Assembly: GCA_018302465.1 (NCBI GenBank)
Contig: JAGVZQ010000018.1
Location: forward strand, 1-44,463
Reading direction: 5' to 3'
Origin: Candidatus Woesearchaeota archaeon
GTDB lineage: Archaea; Nanobdellota; Nanobdellia; SCGC-AAA011-G17; GW2011-AR20
Length of the DNA: 44,463 nucleotides
In this document: positions 23,279 through 33,560 of the stretch, one piece after another
Numbering within the stretch: the stretch's first letter is position 1
Layout of the letters: every line of letters starts with the position of its first letter
Notes under the pieces: generated by a model
The model's database searches: none
Told to the model about the DNA's origin: nothing
Seen by the model: the letters and a program-made list of their open reading frames with translations, nothing else
Translations under genes and position numbers: made by a program

Positions 23279-24199
23279 TTAATCCTCTAAATCTTTCTTC
23301 TTAATCTCGCCTTTAAGATCTAATTCCCTAAGTAACTCCTTATACCTGTTTCTTATAGTAACCTCAGTTACTCCAGCAATGTCTGCAACTTCTCTCTGAG
23401 TTCTTTTCTCATTATTAATCAAAGCTGCGACATATAATGAAGCAGCTGCAATTCCTGTAGGTCCTCTTCCAGAAGTTAACTCAATTTTCTGAGCTTTCTC
23501 TAAAATCTCAACAGCTTTTGTCTGCGTATCAGCATTTAATTTCAAAGCTGAAGCAAACCTAGGTATGTAGTCAATAGGATTACTTGGTAAGATTCTTATT
23601 CCTAGCTCTCTTGTAATAAATCTGTAAGTTCTTCCTATCTCTTTCTTATCAATCCCAGATGCTTCTGATAGCTCATCTAAAGTTCTTGGAATCTCATGTC
23701 TTCTGCAGGCAGCATATAATGCTCCAGCAACAACTGACTCCATTGACCTTCCTCTGACTAAACCTCTTTGTACAGCCATAGTATAGACTCTTGCAGCCTC
23801 TTCCTCAACACTTCCTGGTAATTTCAAATAAGAAGCAACTCTTTTCAGCTCAGCTAAAGCTAATTTCAAATTCCTTTCAATAGCTGTAGAAATCCTATGT
23901 TGCCACTTTCTTAGTCTAAAATACTTGTTTCTTTCTTTGCTCTGTAATTGATAAACATCTCCTCTTTGCCCAACATCAGTCCCTAAACCTCTATCAAACT
24001 TTGTATAAGTCATAGGACTTCCGGTTCTTCTCTTTTTATCCCCCTCATCATGATCAAATTCTCTCCATTCCTGGCTAAAATCAATCATCTTTTCTTCAAT
24101 TACTAATCCGCAATCTCTGCAAATGACCTCTCCCTTATCTTTATTCATAATAAGGTTTATCCCCCCACATTCAGAACATTTTTTGATATATGGCGCCAT
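23279..24199 (-). CDS. tfb: Transcription initiation factor TFB (TFIIB)
   Basis: The 306 residues include a zinc ribbon (CSEC near 8-11, CRDC near 27-30), the B-reader/linker (EWREFDHDEGDKKRRTG) and two cyclin repeats (about 115-205 and 210-300; ASGIDKKEIGRTYRFI, VTEVTIRNRYKEL recognition helix). TFB binds TBP-DNA and the BRE and recruits RNA polymerase. I chose the ATG at 24199, four bases after GGGGGT; a GTG at 24211 would place the start inside that ribosome-binding site. Confidence 0.96.
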   Translation of the reverse strand: MAPYIKKCSECGGINLIMNKDKGEVICRDCGLVIEEKMIDFSQEWREFDHDEGDKKRRTGSPMTYTKFDRGLGTDVGQRGDVYQLQSKERNKYFRLRKWQHRISTAIERNLKLALAELKRVASYLKLPGSVEEEAARVYTMAVQRGLVRGRSMESVVAGALYAACRRHEIPRTLDELSEASGIDKKEIGRTYRFITRELGIRILPSNPIDYIPRFASALKLNADTQTKAVEILEKAQKIELTSGRGPTGIAAASLYVAALINNEKRTQREVADIAGVTEVTIRNRYKELLRELDLKGEIKKKDLED

Positions 24200-24373
24200 T
24201 TTTACCCCCACACGATGAACGCATAATAAGTTTTAAAAAACATTATAATCCTCGATTTATAAAGGTTTCTAATTTATTGTAACCACTAAAAAATAATGAA
24301 AAGCGTAAAATTTATATACTAGAACATAATCTTTGTAATCACATGTAACACCCTTCAATAAAAGAGGTGATTT

Positions 24374-24757
24374 CTATTTTTTTATCAAAACAGCGTTAAT
24401 AGCGCCTTCTTGACCAGGTCTAGAAGTAATCTTGGCATCTCCTGCCTCAGTTCTTACTATAGCCCCTTTAGTAATGATATTCCTTCTAACAAAATGCCTG
24501 TTAGCTTCACTGCTAACCACAGTCAAAATCTTGCTTTTTGTATATTTTTTTGAGCCTGGATCATAAACATTTGCTATATTATTCGATAATTGAACTATTT
24601 TTCTCTTCCCGCCCCTGATTCTAGGGCTAATAGTGTTTCTTTCATCCATTTTTGTATGTGAAGGAAGTCTGCCAGTTACCCTAAGCTTTTTCTTCCTATA
24701 ATCTCTATATCTTCCGCCAGATATTTTCCTTTTTGATCTTTCTTGTAGTATTGCCAT
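24374..24757 (-). CDS. rps8e: Ribosomal protein eS8
   Basis: This 127-residue archaeal eS8 is of normal length. Landmarks are RKISGGRYRDYRKKKLRVTG, the central KRKIVQLSNNIANV and the C-terminal RPGQEGAINAVLIKK. It is a small-subunit protein and appears to be a single-gene unit, with a 174-base gap to tfb. Confidence 0.95.
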   Translation of the reverse strand: MAILQERSKRKISGGRYRDYRKKKLRVTGRLPSHTKMDERNTISPRIRGGKRKIVQLSNNIANVYDPGSKKYTKSKILTVVSSEANRHFVRRNIITKGAIVRTEAGDAKITSRPGQEGAINAVLIKK

Positions 24758-24809
24758 GCTAGTATGATTAAACTCCTTCTTTTAAATATTACGATTAGGC
24801 TATACAAAA

Positions 24810-24819
24810 CTTTAAATAC
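24810..24819 (+). promoter_or_regulatory. TATA box for the Sm-like / eL37 operon
   Basis: CTTTAAATAC is centred about 26 bases before the ATG at 24841, which supports that start and leaderless transcription. Confidence 0.6.
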
Positions 24820-24840
24820 ATTATGATTTTCAAAATAGCC

Positions 24841-25068
24841 ATGAGTAATAGTGAGAGACCATTGGATATTCTTAATGAATCAAGAAATAAGAGAATAATG
24901 GCTGAATTAAAGAATGGAAGGCAGTTCATAGGAACTCTAAAATCGTTCGACATTCATATCAACATCGTTCTGGAAGATTCTGAAGAGCATGTAGATGGAG
25001 AATTAAAGAGGAAAATAGGAAAAGTATTTCTAAGGGGAGATACAATAATCTTAATATCCCCACAATAA
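24841..25068 (+). CDS. Sm-like archaeal protein (LSm)
   Basis: This 75-residue LSm protein shows Sm1 (RIMAELKNGRQFIGTLKSFD, then N in HINIVLED) and Sm2 (VFLRGDTIILISP). LSm proteins form heptameric rings that bind U-rich RNA. The pairing with eL37, four bases downstream, is the classical archaeal arrangement. The start is set by the TATA spacing. Confidence 0.94.
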   Translation: MSNSERPLDILNESRNKRIMAELKNGRQFIGTLKSFDIHINIVLEDSEEHVDGELKRKIGKVFLRGDTIILISPQ

Positions 25069-25072
25069 GAAA

Positions 25073-25306
25073 ATGACAAAAGGAACTTCTTCTATGGGTA
25101 AGAAATCTGGGAAGCGAACCCAGGTTATAAGATGTAGAAGGTGCGGTAAGAAGACTTATCATAAATCCCATAAAATATGCTCAAGCTGCGGTTATGGGAA
25201 ATCAAAAAAGATGAGAAGTTATGCATGGCAGAATAAGACTGGAGCAGTAAAAAAACAAAAAACCATCAGAAGATCTAAGAAAGGAAACAGAAGATTCCCA
25301 AAATAA
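25073..25306 (+). CDS. rpl37e: Ribosomal protein eL37
   Basis: The 77 residues include a zinc finger (CRRCGKKTYHKSHKICSSCG, Cys21, 24, 36, 39) followed by YGKSKKMRSYAWQNK. It is part of the large subunit. The annotated start at 25073 adds a short MTKGTSS lead that is common in the family; MGKKSGK eight codons in is the alternative. It follows the LSm gene by four bases. Confidence 0.93.
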   Translation: MTKGTSSMGKKSGKRTQVIRCRRCGKKTYHKSHKICSSCGYGKSKKMRSYAWQNKTGAVKKQKTIRRSKKGNRRFPK

Positions 25307-25322
25307 TTAACTTTATTAAACC

Positions 25323-26030
25323 TTAACTGATTCTAATCTTGTAAAGAGGGAGTGCCGGAGCGGTCAAACGGGCTGGATTTTGAAATCTTTCATAAAAAAG
25401 ATTCAGAAGGCTTAGCTTAGGAGTTTGACTGAGACACCCAGTATTTTCATTTACAGAATAATTCAATAAACTCATAAAAAACATAGACAAAGAAATTAGC
25501 CATAAACCCAAATAACCTAAAAAGACAGGTATCATAATGTAAGATTTCTTAAGTAAATTAATATACTCCTTTTCATTTATTTTGAAATAAGAAAGGAAAG
25601 TAAGATAAGCAATTACAAGAAATATTAAAGACAATACAAGATCAAATCCCTTAAAGATAAGAAGTATAAATAATATGTAGGATATTAAACTGAAAACAGA
25701 AAAATAAACTAAATATAATTTTTTCTTATTGAGATAATAAAAGTTCAGACCCTGAAATATAACGTAAACTAAAAAAATTATAACAGGAATAATAATTAAA
25801 AGAGTATAAGCAGTGCCTGCAGCATTACCAATATTATTTATTAAATTCTGGGCGCCTGCAGCATCTACATTTGGATCTATAGCATTAATCTGCGGAGCGT
25901 AGGCATAAATAACAGTCAATAAACTTTTTAATTTAAGTTTTGCATAAACTAAAAATAATCCCAAAAATAAGACAAACCCTATATCTAACAAATAAGTTCT
26001 AAAAATATTTTCTTTGATTGTTTTTTTCAT
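25323..26030 (-). CDS. Five-helix membrane protein, last gene of the murein-hydrolase operon
   Basis: The 235 residues include about five transmembrane helices (near 14-32, 70-96, 103-125, 128-147, 162-186). The extracytoplasmic loop after helix 1 contains NAIDPNVDAAGAQNLINNIG. The last 30 residues overlap, in antisense, the tRNA-Ser-like relic, so the original C-terminus may have been shorter. It starts three bases after the giant gene's stop. It may anchor or export its neighbours, but nothing in the sequence proves that. Confidence 0.72.
   Translation of the reverse strand: MKKTIKENIFRTYLLDIGFVLFLGLFLVYAKLKLKSLLTVIYAYAPQINAIDPNVDAAGAQNLINNIGNAAGTAYTLLIIIPVIIFLVYVIFQGLNFYYLNKKKLYLVYFSVFSLISYILFILLIFKGFDLVLSLIFLVIAYLTFLSYFKINEKEYINLLKKSYIMIPVFLGYLGLWLISLSMFFMSLLNYSVNENTGCLSQTPKLSLLNLFYERFQNPARLTAPALPLYKIRIS
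25346..25386 (+). pseudogene. Degenerate tRNA-Ser-like 5' half
   Basis: GAGGGAG, TG, a class-II-type D arm CCGGAGCGGTCAAACGG and CTGGATTTTGAAATC resemble the first half of a tRNA-Ser(TGA). A few bases on, GATTCAG pairs with CTGGATT like the other side of an anticodon stem, but no T arm or acceptor complement (CTCCCTC) follows. The region also reads as the 3' end of the membrane-protein gene on the other strand. It is probably a relic; a split or heavily altered tRNA is less likely. Confidence 0.4.
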
Positions 26031-26033
26031 ATT

Positions 26034-29000
26034 TTAAGCGAAAAATTGATTTGCTCCATCAACTATAGATAAAGCAATCTTTTCCTGAGTTCCTACATCT
26101 AAAAGTTTTACTCTGTCTCCAGGGCTGCATAAATATCCAAGCTCTACTAAAATTGCAGGAGCTTCAACACTAACGCCAAGGCTATCCTGTAAAACACTAA
26201 AATCCGCTCCGCTAATACCTCTGTTCTTAGTTCCAATATAATTCACAATAAGGGGCTGGATTTCTTGAGCTGCTCTAAGGCTTTCATCATAATATTCATT
26301 CTTAATTTTGCACTGGTTTAAAGAAACAAAATTAGTAACTCCATCCTGTAAAGAGTCTTCATCTTCAGCACAAAAAACATAAGCTTCAGTCCCATCAACG
26401 CATTCAGTCTGTAAATTATTTATATGAACGCTTAAGAAAAGATCAGGATTATATGAGTTAGCAATTTGTTTCCTTCGGTAAAGACTGATATAAGAATCAT
26501 CATTCCTGGTCATAAAAACAGTCGCTCCATTTTTTTCAAATTCTCCTTTAAGTTTCTTAGATATATCAAGCACAAGATCAGATTCCTTGATAACTCTGCC
26601 ATTTTCATTATGGGTAGTCCCGCCATCAGTTCCACCATGTCCTGAATCAATAACTATAGTCTTTCCGTTTAACCCTATAGAAAAAATAGGTTGTAATTGA
26701 TTAGAATTTTCAGATAATTGGGCAAAATTTAAAGAGTTAATAATATCAATCTGTTCTTGTGTAAGCATGTTTCCATCAGCAGTGTCAGAAGTTGAAGCAA
26801 CAGGATTCCAATTTACTTTATCAAAACTCCACTCCCAAGTTTTACTAATATCCTCTTTATAATAAGTAGTATCTACTGAACTTTCAGAAACAGGAGTATA
26901 TGAATAGGTGCTATCAGGAGCAGGTCCATCAAATTTATTAACAGTAGCAACTAAAACTGCATCCTTAACAGCATCTATAGTAGGATTATAATTTTCAAGA
27001 TAACCAATAAACTCCCTATGACTTTGAGGCAATGCTTGTTGGGCATTATTTTCTCCTTCAGCTGATTGTACAAGATTCCAGTTGGTTTTTTCTGAACTCC
27101 ACAACCATCCATTATCATATTTATAGTAAAGAGCATCTGCTACTGCAGAAGCAGGATCATATACCAGTATTCCATCTTTGTCAGGAACAAACGTAGATAA
27201 AATAACTTCCCCTTGTTCCTTGCTTAATATGACAGACCTAGTTGGAACAGTAAGAGTAGTTTGTCCACCTGTTGCTTCATTACCTGATACTTTATTAACA
27301 AACTTATTCTCATTATCTAATTGATAAGTGCCATCTTTTTCTTCTGAAAATAATAATGAAATAAGTTTAGGATCAACATCCATCCTTTCTAGCAAAGCCT
27401 CATTCTTTTCTCCCTGAGCAATATTAAACTTGCCATCCTGATCTACATAACCAACATAATAATCAAATGAATTACTTCCCTTAAGTATAGGATAATCAGC
27501 ATCAATAATCCCCATATTTTTTATATCTAGCAACTTGCCATTGTTTATATAATATTTATCTAGTCCTGGATATTCTATGTATAATCTTGCACTAGAAAAG
27601 AATTTATCAGAATATTTTAAAATAAAATCTTGTCCATCTGGAACAGTAGGTACATCAGGAGCAGGTGCAGAATTTGTTGCCTCATTAAGTATCTGTGCTT
27701 CCCTGTAAGCCTTTACAGAAACACACTTATCCTCGGACCATGCACAATCAAATACACAAGGATCCCATTTCTCACACTCCACCTCATCTTTATAAGCAGA
27801 ACATTTTTCTCTTTGAACGGTATTACATGAAAAACATTCATTAAGTGTTAGAAGGTTGGGAGATGTTTTTGAATTATATAAACAGGACCCCATATCTTTA
27901 GTCCTTTGATGACATACATCTTTGTTATGAGAAGAAGGAGAAAAAATAGTTCCAGCATTAATGTCAGAACAGGCATTACTATCAACTAATTTAGACCCTC
28001 TCTCTATTCTACATTGTTCTTGTGTCAGTTCTCTTTTGCTAACAGATCCGCCATAACAAGGAAAATAACCTATTTCCTCATAATAACCCATTTCCTCATC
28101 ATTGACACAATAGTAAACATCATCAGATACACAAAGAGTGAAAGTTGCTGTAGCCTCTCCAGTTATCTGAGATGTTTCAGTTGTACTAACCTCCCCAACT
28201 TTACTTCTTATGAGCTCATTGAAACTCTCATCCTTAGCCAAAGCAAGATATATCTGTCCAATTCTTAATTGAGCCAAAGCCCCAAAGTCAATAGACTTAG
28301 CAGCAATAAATCTTAAACTGCTTTCATCATCTTCATTGGAAATAAATTTAATAAACTCTTTTTTAATTTCATCTCCAAAAATACCTTCTTCATTAAGTAA
28401 AATATTAAACATATCTTTCTCAATCAGTGCATTATAAATTACATTAAACTTATTCTCAAATTCTTCTCTTGTAAGGCCGAGACCTAAATCATCTCCAGTC
28501 TCCTTTTGTACTATATTCTTAATATTCTCATCTACAATCTCCTTATTGTTAAGTCTTATAGTTCTTGTATCAATCCAGCATTGTCCTAATTCAAGACCTT
28601 CTTCATCCTCTCCACATTTTCCAACAGCCTGCCAGTTACCTTCAACACCACCAGTGCCAGGATTGCTTATGCTGCAGACTCTGATTAAACCTCCAGTAAC
28701 ATCTCCAAAGCTAGTGGGCCCACCAATTGCAGGACCAGTTTCATCTTCAGGGACACACTCTTCTTTTGTTTTTATTTCTTTATTCAGTTCATTAACAACA
28801 GTCTTATCTGTGATGTATTGAGCGCCAAATTCAGTTGTTGCTCTTCCAAATCCGCAGTTTAATTTTCCATTAATCTCGACGCAAATTTCAGCATATCCAC
28901 TCCTTCCTATAAAATCAAGATTCTTGCTTACAAATTCTCCCTTAGGAACAAACCCTCTCGCACTTCCTCCAGCTCTATCAGTAACATAAGCAACATTCCC

Positions 29001-32000
29001 TAAATTATCTTTTAAGTAAACACTATACCTGATATCAGTAGCTCTTCCAGCATAAATATGATAAAATACATTATATCTTGATTGCTCTTCAACATTGCTG
29101 AATATTCCTTCTGCTCTGTTTAACCTTGTATCACCTGCGCTGCTTGCCCAAGGATACTCATCAAAGAAAGCTGTAAACTGTGGAGGACTATCTGGTGTAG
29201 TTATCTGATCTATAAAGTTTCCAACACCTGGAACTGTGCCTGCATAAACATTCCTACATACTTCAGTCCCAACTTGTCCTAAAGATCTTGACTTATAAGA
29301 TGCCAAAGCAGATGTTGAATAATCATCAACAAAGAACTTTGCTGAATCTCCTGTTTGTTCCAGTCTCTTTGAAAATTCACCAGGAGAATATTCTCCTCCC
29401 CCCTCAGTATTACTTAATAATCTATCTCCTATAGAAGAAACAATTCCCCCAAAACTTGAAATCACTGAGGTACTTTCTCTCCACAAGGTTTCACAAATAA
29501 ATACACTTTTTATCTTATCACATATTCCTACATTTTGCCCTGTTGCTTTTGAAGTTTGTAAACATTGTTCATATCCCTGAAACAAACTTCTTATTCCTTC
29601 TAAACCAGATTGTACACCAGGTAAACAGACTGGAACTAGGTCAGTTCCTCCAGCCCCAACAAAGTTTGGATAGCCAAGAACTAAGGAGCCAATTATTCCA
29701 GTCTCAGGAACACTATCAACATTCCATCTGCCTCCTAAGTTAAACCTGGAAGTAGGGCACATAACAGGATCACAGACATTAAATATAATCTGACAGTCTC
29801 CCGCACTCATAACATCAGTACAATGTATCTTGCTGCTTATCTCTTGATTTGCTGAACTTGAAAAACTACAGATAAGATTTCCTACTCTTGTTGTTCCCGG
29901 CTTACATAATCCAGCTCTTGCAACTGCTTGTTTCAATTCCTGCTCTTTTCTCAAATTTAATTTAACTAAACTGTCAGAAGTTATTATTACATCATCATTA
30001 TCACACATCACTCCATTAGGTCCGACATTTCTTTCATCAACTGTCTTTGGAGTTCCATCTCCATAATATTCTAATACTCTTACATAATTCCCATTTGAAG
30101 TAGGAACACAGAACGGCCTGCCATTCTGATAAAATTCTACAACTCCTGGCCTAACATAACTCTGCCTTATTCTCTCTCCAAAATAGTTTTCTGTTTCAGA
30201 ATAATAGTATTTGCCTGCTTTATCTCTATATAATGTACTCCCACTTTCTGTAATAACTACATTATTAAGACTTCTTTCCAGCTTTGTCTTTAAATCCAAT
30301 AATCTCCTATTTTTAGGATCATTTTTTATTCTTTCATTTAATGTAACAAGATACTCACTGCCTTTAACTTCCTCAATAATAACTATGTTCCCATTAGGAT
30401 CAAGTGCCTTGCCATCCACGTAAAATACAGGTTGAATATCGCCAAATTCTTCAATGACAGTTTGACTCTGTACAGCTTGCGATAATTGATTTAATCTTGT
30501 ATCAAATACCTCCTTTGCAAAATTATCTCTCTCACTTCCGCTTAATCCACTCTTACTTGTAGCAGTATTAGAGTAATCTCTTGCAGCAGTTATATCACTC
30601 TTAGTCTTTTCTAAGCTTGCTTGTTTTGCTTTTAATTGCTCATCTAAGGAATTCAAGTTTTGGCTTTCAATCGCATATTCAACACTTTCAGGATTTAAAG
30701 TCTTAAGCTTATCCTCTGAACTTCTTACCTGTAATTGAAGTAAATTTAAATCTCTTGCATCACTTTGAGGTATTAATATATCTGCCCGACTACTAAGTTT
30801 ATACTGAGAATATTCAGCAGCATAACCAGTTTCTAAAAATTCATTAGCAGATTTAATATTTCCTGCTTCTTCATTTATTCTTGCATTGATATAATCTTTA
30901 TTTTTTATCACACATTCATCATAGTTTGAATAATCCTTGCCAACTCCGCTATTCTTGCTACAGTATTGACCAAAACCACTCTTCCCATCAGCCCCCCTCA
31001 TCACAAGATCTCTTGCTTCAGAAACCTCACTACTTACAGTTAATAAATTCTTTAAGGATATAAATGCAAAAACACCTATACATATTGCCTTCCATGTTTT
31101 TACAGTTTTATCTAATCCATCAATAATTCTATCAAGTTTTTTAATAACAGCTCGCGTAGCATTTATCTGTGAATCTATCTGTTCCGTATTAAACTGAATA
31201 GATCTTCTTTCTATTGGAATATTAACATCCACAACGCTAATGCTTTTACCAACCCCTGTTCCTGGAAGTACTGTAACATAGGCCTGCTTTTTAGTATCTA
31301 AACTAATTATCTGTAATACTACAGACTTATCGCCATTGGTTTGTAAAGTTTTTACCTCATCTAAGTTAACAGTTTCAGTTCTTCCTTTTATTGTAGAATC
31401 TTCTGAAAATATTTGTCTTAAAATAATTCTGTTTGAAGCAATGGAATCAACAATCCAGTTGAAATTTCTGTTCTTGTCATCCACTCCATTAATAACAACA
31501 TCAGTAACCTTAAGTGTTTTCTGCTCGTTATTAATACTTAGTGTTACCGTTGGCTCTTCTTGTGCACTCACTCCATCTAACCTGGTAAATTTAACCTTAA
31601 TATTTTCATCTTCCAAAAATACTTCAGCATTGCTTAAATCCAGATTTTCAGATATTTGTCTGTTTATTTCTTCTTTTTCCTCATTAGCTTTTGTAAATAA
31701 CTCCCCCCCACTCACTAAACTATACGCAGATAACGCTTGTCTTTTATAAAATAAATTATTCTCGCTTAATCCCTCATAAGCTTGTCCTAAATAATAATAT
31801 GCTGAGTTCAGTTCATTTTCCTCTAATCCTCTGGATATAGACTCTTTTATCTCTGCTATAGACTTACAATACAATCTTATACTGGTCTGTGTTAAAGCAT
31901 CTGCATCCTCAAATTCTACATTCTGGCAGACATCTTCATCTTCTGCTACAGCAGTTGGAGAAGACTCTTCCTTTAATTCAAGGGAGTAGGTTGCTCTAAC

Positions 32001-33560
32001 TTTGTTTGTAGCTTCAGTAATAGTTATCCTTCCATCTTTATTAGCATCTAATCTAGAATTTTGATTATAGGCTATTGTTCCAGAATTAAATATTACAAAA
32101 TTAGAGTCTCTGCCAATACCATTAGGATATAACACAGCCATATACACATCTTCGAGATTACCTAACCTAATCTTATCTTTATAGCTATTTAAATAATTCT
32201 TAACTAAATCAAGTTGGTTTATAGAGGACATTGTTCTCAAACTATTTGTACTCGTTCCTAAACTGTCTGCTGTACTTGGTAAAAATTGTATCAAACCCAA
32301 TGCATTGGAATCAGAATTTTCTGCCCTAGGATTAAACCCAGATTCAAAAGCCATAACAGCCATTAAATGATTAGGATTTATTCCCAGATCATTAGATATA
32401 ACCTCAACTTTATTAACAAACCCAGATTCAAATTTGTTTGCATATTTTTTATAACCAGCAGAATTCACATCAACCTTATTAATACTAGCTGAAAAAGATG
32501 AAACAACAGGCTCTGTTTTCTTGCTAAGGTAAACAATCTTCAAGCTCTTCCTTTGCCCCTGGTTATTAACAATAATAACTTCATCATATTGTGTATCTTC
32601 TTTAATTGAATTTTTTATTCTCTCAACTTTCCAGTTGCTTCCAGGATATAATCTCTGTCCCTCTACTAAGTTATATACATCTCCATTTATTTCAAATGTA
32701 GCAGTATCTTTTGGTAAAATGATATCATTTAATCTAACTCTAAAGAAGCTATTCTGAACCGGTCCAAAATCCTGCAACCTAATCGGAGAGCTAATCTCAC
32801 CTCTGTTGAGAGTAAAAGTTCTTATTCTCCTTAATCTCCCATCATAAACGCTTAAAGTAACACCCTCATCACTTATTTTATCAGCCCTGATATAACCGCT
32901 GTTTGACCAGAAAGATGCCTTGCCATTTTCATTGATCCAGTTTTCCTCATCAGTTCTTTCAATTAATCTTAAATCCTTTGAGCCAAAACCAGAGAGAGTA
33001 TTCTCAAGATCAAATCTAATATCTAAGGTTATTTCAGCATTTATAGTAGCTCCGCCACCTGCACTCAAACTAGCCCCGCCAGAGCTAATAGAAGCTAATG
33101 TATCATTAAATTCAGGCAATTCATTTTCATTTGTCTTTCTCAGTTCAACTATCAAATAGCCCATATCAAAAAATCTTCCATTATTATCTACAACATATCT
33201 CTTGTCTCTAGGTTTGATGTACTGGACATTAGAAACAATATTATTAGTGCTCTTTCTTCCAGAAATTGCAACTCTCTCTATTTGAGGAATTCCAAACAAA
33301 GGTGAACTGCTTGGTGAATTATCTGCAAAAGCTAAACTACCTAATGTAGCGCCTTTCAAGTACACATAAACAGGCACATTCTGCTCTTCTAAAACATTAG
33401 TTGGAACTATTGTAGGCTCAATCTTGTCAACATTTACAATTATCGATTCTCCAGTGTCTTCAATCGTATTAGAAAATATAGGAATATTACTTTGCGCACT
33501 TGCAAAGCTACTTGAAACTATTAAAACCATGCAAAGTATTGAAAATATTTTATTTATCAT
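26034..33560 (-). CDS. Giant secreted protein with lytic transglycosylase and amidase domains
   Basis: The 2508 residues begin with a Sec signal peptide (about 1-22, ending SFASAQ). Beta-rich domains reach about residue 360. An SLT-type lytic transglycosylase follows (about 375-520), with the catalytic Glu in AFESGFNPRA near 405, GLIQFLPSTA, and a C-terminal EF-hand-like DANKDGRITITEA near 503, an arrangement typical of phage and secretion-system murein lysozymes. Coiled-coil and Cys-rich regions fill the middle, with one possible membrane helix near 815-835. The C-terminus (about 2297-2508) is Amidase_3 with all key residues: DSGHGG, KESDL, SVHIN, VELGYL. Archaea lack murein, so bacterial walls are the likely substrate. 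Confidence 0.88.
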   Translation of the reverse strand: MINKIFSILCMVLIVSSSFASAQSNIPIFSNTIEDTGESIIVNVDKIEPTIVPTNVLEEQNVPVYVYLKGATLGSLAFADNSPSSSPLFGIPQIERVAISGRKSTNNIVSNVQYIKPRDKRYVVDNNGRFFDMGYLIVELRKTNENELPEFNDTLASISSGGASLSAGGGATINAEITLDIRFDLENTLSGFGSKDLRLIERTDEENWINENGKASFWSNSGYIRADKISDEGVTLSVYDGRLRRIRTFTLNRGEISSPIRLQDFGPVQNSFFRVRLNDIILPKDTATFEINGDVYNLVEGQRLYPGSNWKVERIKNSIKEDTQYDEVIIVNNQGQRKSLKIVYLSKKTEPVVSSFSASINKVDVNSAGYKKYANKFESGFVNKVEVISNDLGINPNHLMAVMAFESGFNPRAENSDSNALGLIQFLPSTADSLGTSTNSLRTMSSINQLDLVKNYLNSYKDKIRLGNLEDVYMAVLYPNGIGRDSNFVIFNSGTIAYNQNSRLDANKDGRITITEATNKVRATYSLELKEESSPTAVAEDEDVCQNVEFEDADALTQTSIRLYCKSIAEIKESISRGLEENELNSAYYYLGQAYEGLSENNLFYKRQALSAYSLVSGGELFTKANEEKEEINRQISENLDLSNAEVFLEDENIKVKFTRLDGVSAQEEPTVTLSINNEQKTLKVTDVVINGVDDKNRNFNWIVDSIASNRIILRQIFSEDSTIKGRTETVNLDEVKTLQTNGDKSVVLQIISLDTKKQAYVTVLPGTGVGKSISVVDVNIPIERRSIQFNTEQIDSQINATRAVIKKLDRIIDGLDKTVKTWKAICIGVFAFISLKNLLTVSSEVSEARDLVMRGADGKSGFGQYCSKNSGVGKDYSNYDECVIKNKDYINARINEEAGNIKSANEFLETGYAAEYSQYKLSSRADILIPQSDARDLNLLQLQVRSSEDKLKTLNPESVEYAIESQNLNSLDEQLKAKQASLEKTKSDITAARDYSNTATSKSGLSGSERDNFAKEVFDTRLNQLSQAVQSQTVIEEFGDIQPVFYVDGKALDPNGNIVIIEEVKGSEYLVTLNERIKNDPKNRRLLDLKTKLERSLNNVVITESGSTLYRDKAGKYYYSETENYFGERIRQSYVRPGVVEFYQNGRPFCVPTSNGNYVRVLEYYGDGTPKTVDERNVGPNGVMCDNDDVIITSDSLVKLNLRKEQELKQAVARAGLCKPGTTRVGNLICSFSSSANQEISSKIHCTDVMSAGDCQIIFNVCDPVMCPTSRFNLGGRWNVDSVPETGIIGSLVLGYPNFVGAGGTDLVPVCLPGVQSGLEGIRSLFQGYEQCLQTSKATGQNVGICDKIKSVFICETLWRESTSVISSFGGIVSSIGDRLLSNTEGGGEYSPGEFSKRLEQTGDSAKFFVDDYSTSALASYKSRSLGQVGTEVCRNVYAGTVPGVGNFIDQITTPDSPPQFTAFFDEYPWASSAGDTRLNRAEGIFSNVEEQSRYNVFYHIYAGRATDIRYSVYLKDNLGNVAYVTDRAGGSARGFVPKGEFVSKNLDFIGRSGYAEICVEINGKLNCGFGRATTEFGAQYITDKTVVNELNKEIKTKEECVPEDETGPAIGGPTSFGDVTGGLIRVCSISNPGTGGVEGNWQAVGKCGEDEEGLELGQCWIDTRTIRLNNKEIVDENIKNIVQKETGDDLGLGLTREEFENKFNVIYNALIEKDMFNILLNEEGIFGDEIKKEFIKFISNEDDESSLRFIAAKSIDFGALAQLRIGQIYLALAKDESFNELIRSKVGEVSTTETSQITGEATATFTLCVSDDVYYCVNDEEMGYYEEIGYFPCYGGSVSKRELTQEQCRIERGSKLVDSNACSDINAGTIFSPSSHNKDVCHQRTKDMGSCLYNSKTSPNLLTLNECFSCNTVQREKCSAYKDEVECEKWDPCVFDCAWSEDKCVSVKAYREAQILNEATNSAPAPDVPTVPDGQDFILKYSDKFFSSARLYIEYPGLDKYYINNGKLLDIKNMGIIDADYPILKGSNSFDYYVGYVDQDGKFNIAQGEKNEALLERMDVDPKLISLLFSEEKDGTYQLDNENKFVNKVSGNEATGGQTTLTVPTRSVILSKEQGEVILSTFVPDKDGILVYDPASAVADALYYKYDNGWLWSSEKTNWNLVQSAEGENNAQQALPQSHREFIGYLENYNPTIDAVKDAVLVATVNKFDGPAPDSTYSYTPVSESSVDTTYYKEDISKTWEWSFDKVNWNPVASTSDTADGNMLTQEQIDIINSLNFAQLSENSNQLQPIFSIGLNGKTIVIDSGHGGTDGGTTHNENGRVIKESDLVLDISKKLKGEFEKNGATVFMTRNDDSYISLYRRKQIANSYNPDLFLSVHINNLQTECVDGTEAYVFCAEDEDSLQDGVTNFVSLNQCKIKNEYYDESLRAAQEIQPLIVNYIGTKNRGISGADFSVLQDSLGVSVEAPAILVELGYLCSPGDRVKLLDVGTQEKIALSIVDGANQFFA

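Noticed and set aside
24311-24372. Plus-strand TATA (TTTATATAC) followed by a 6-bp AATCAC/GTGATT stem as a small RNA
   Set aside because: The stem is short with a 24-base loop, there are no guide-RNA boxes, and AT-rich sequence gives such boxes by chance.
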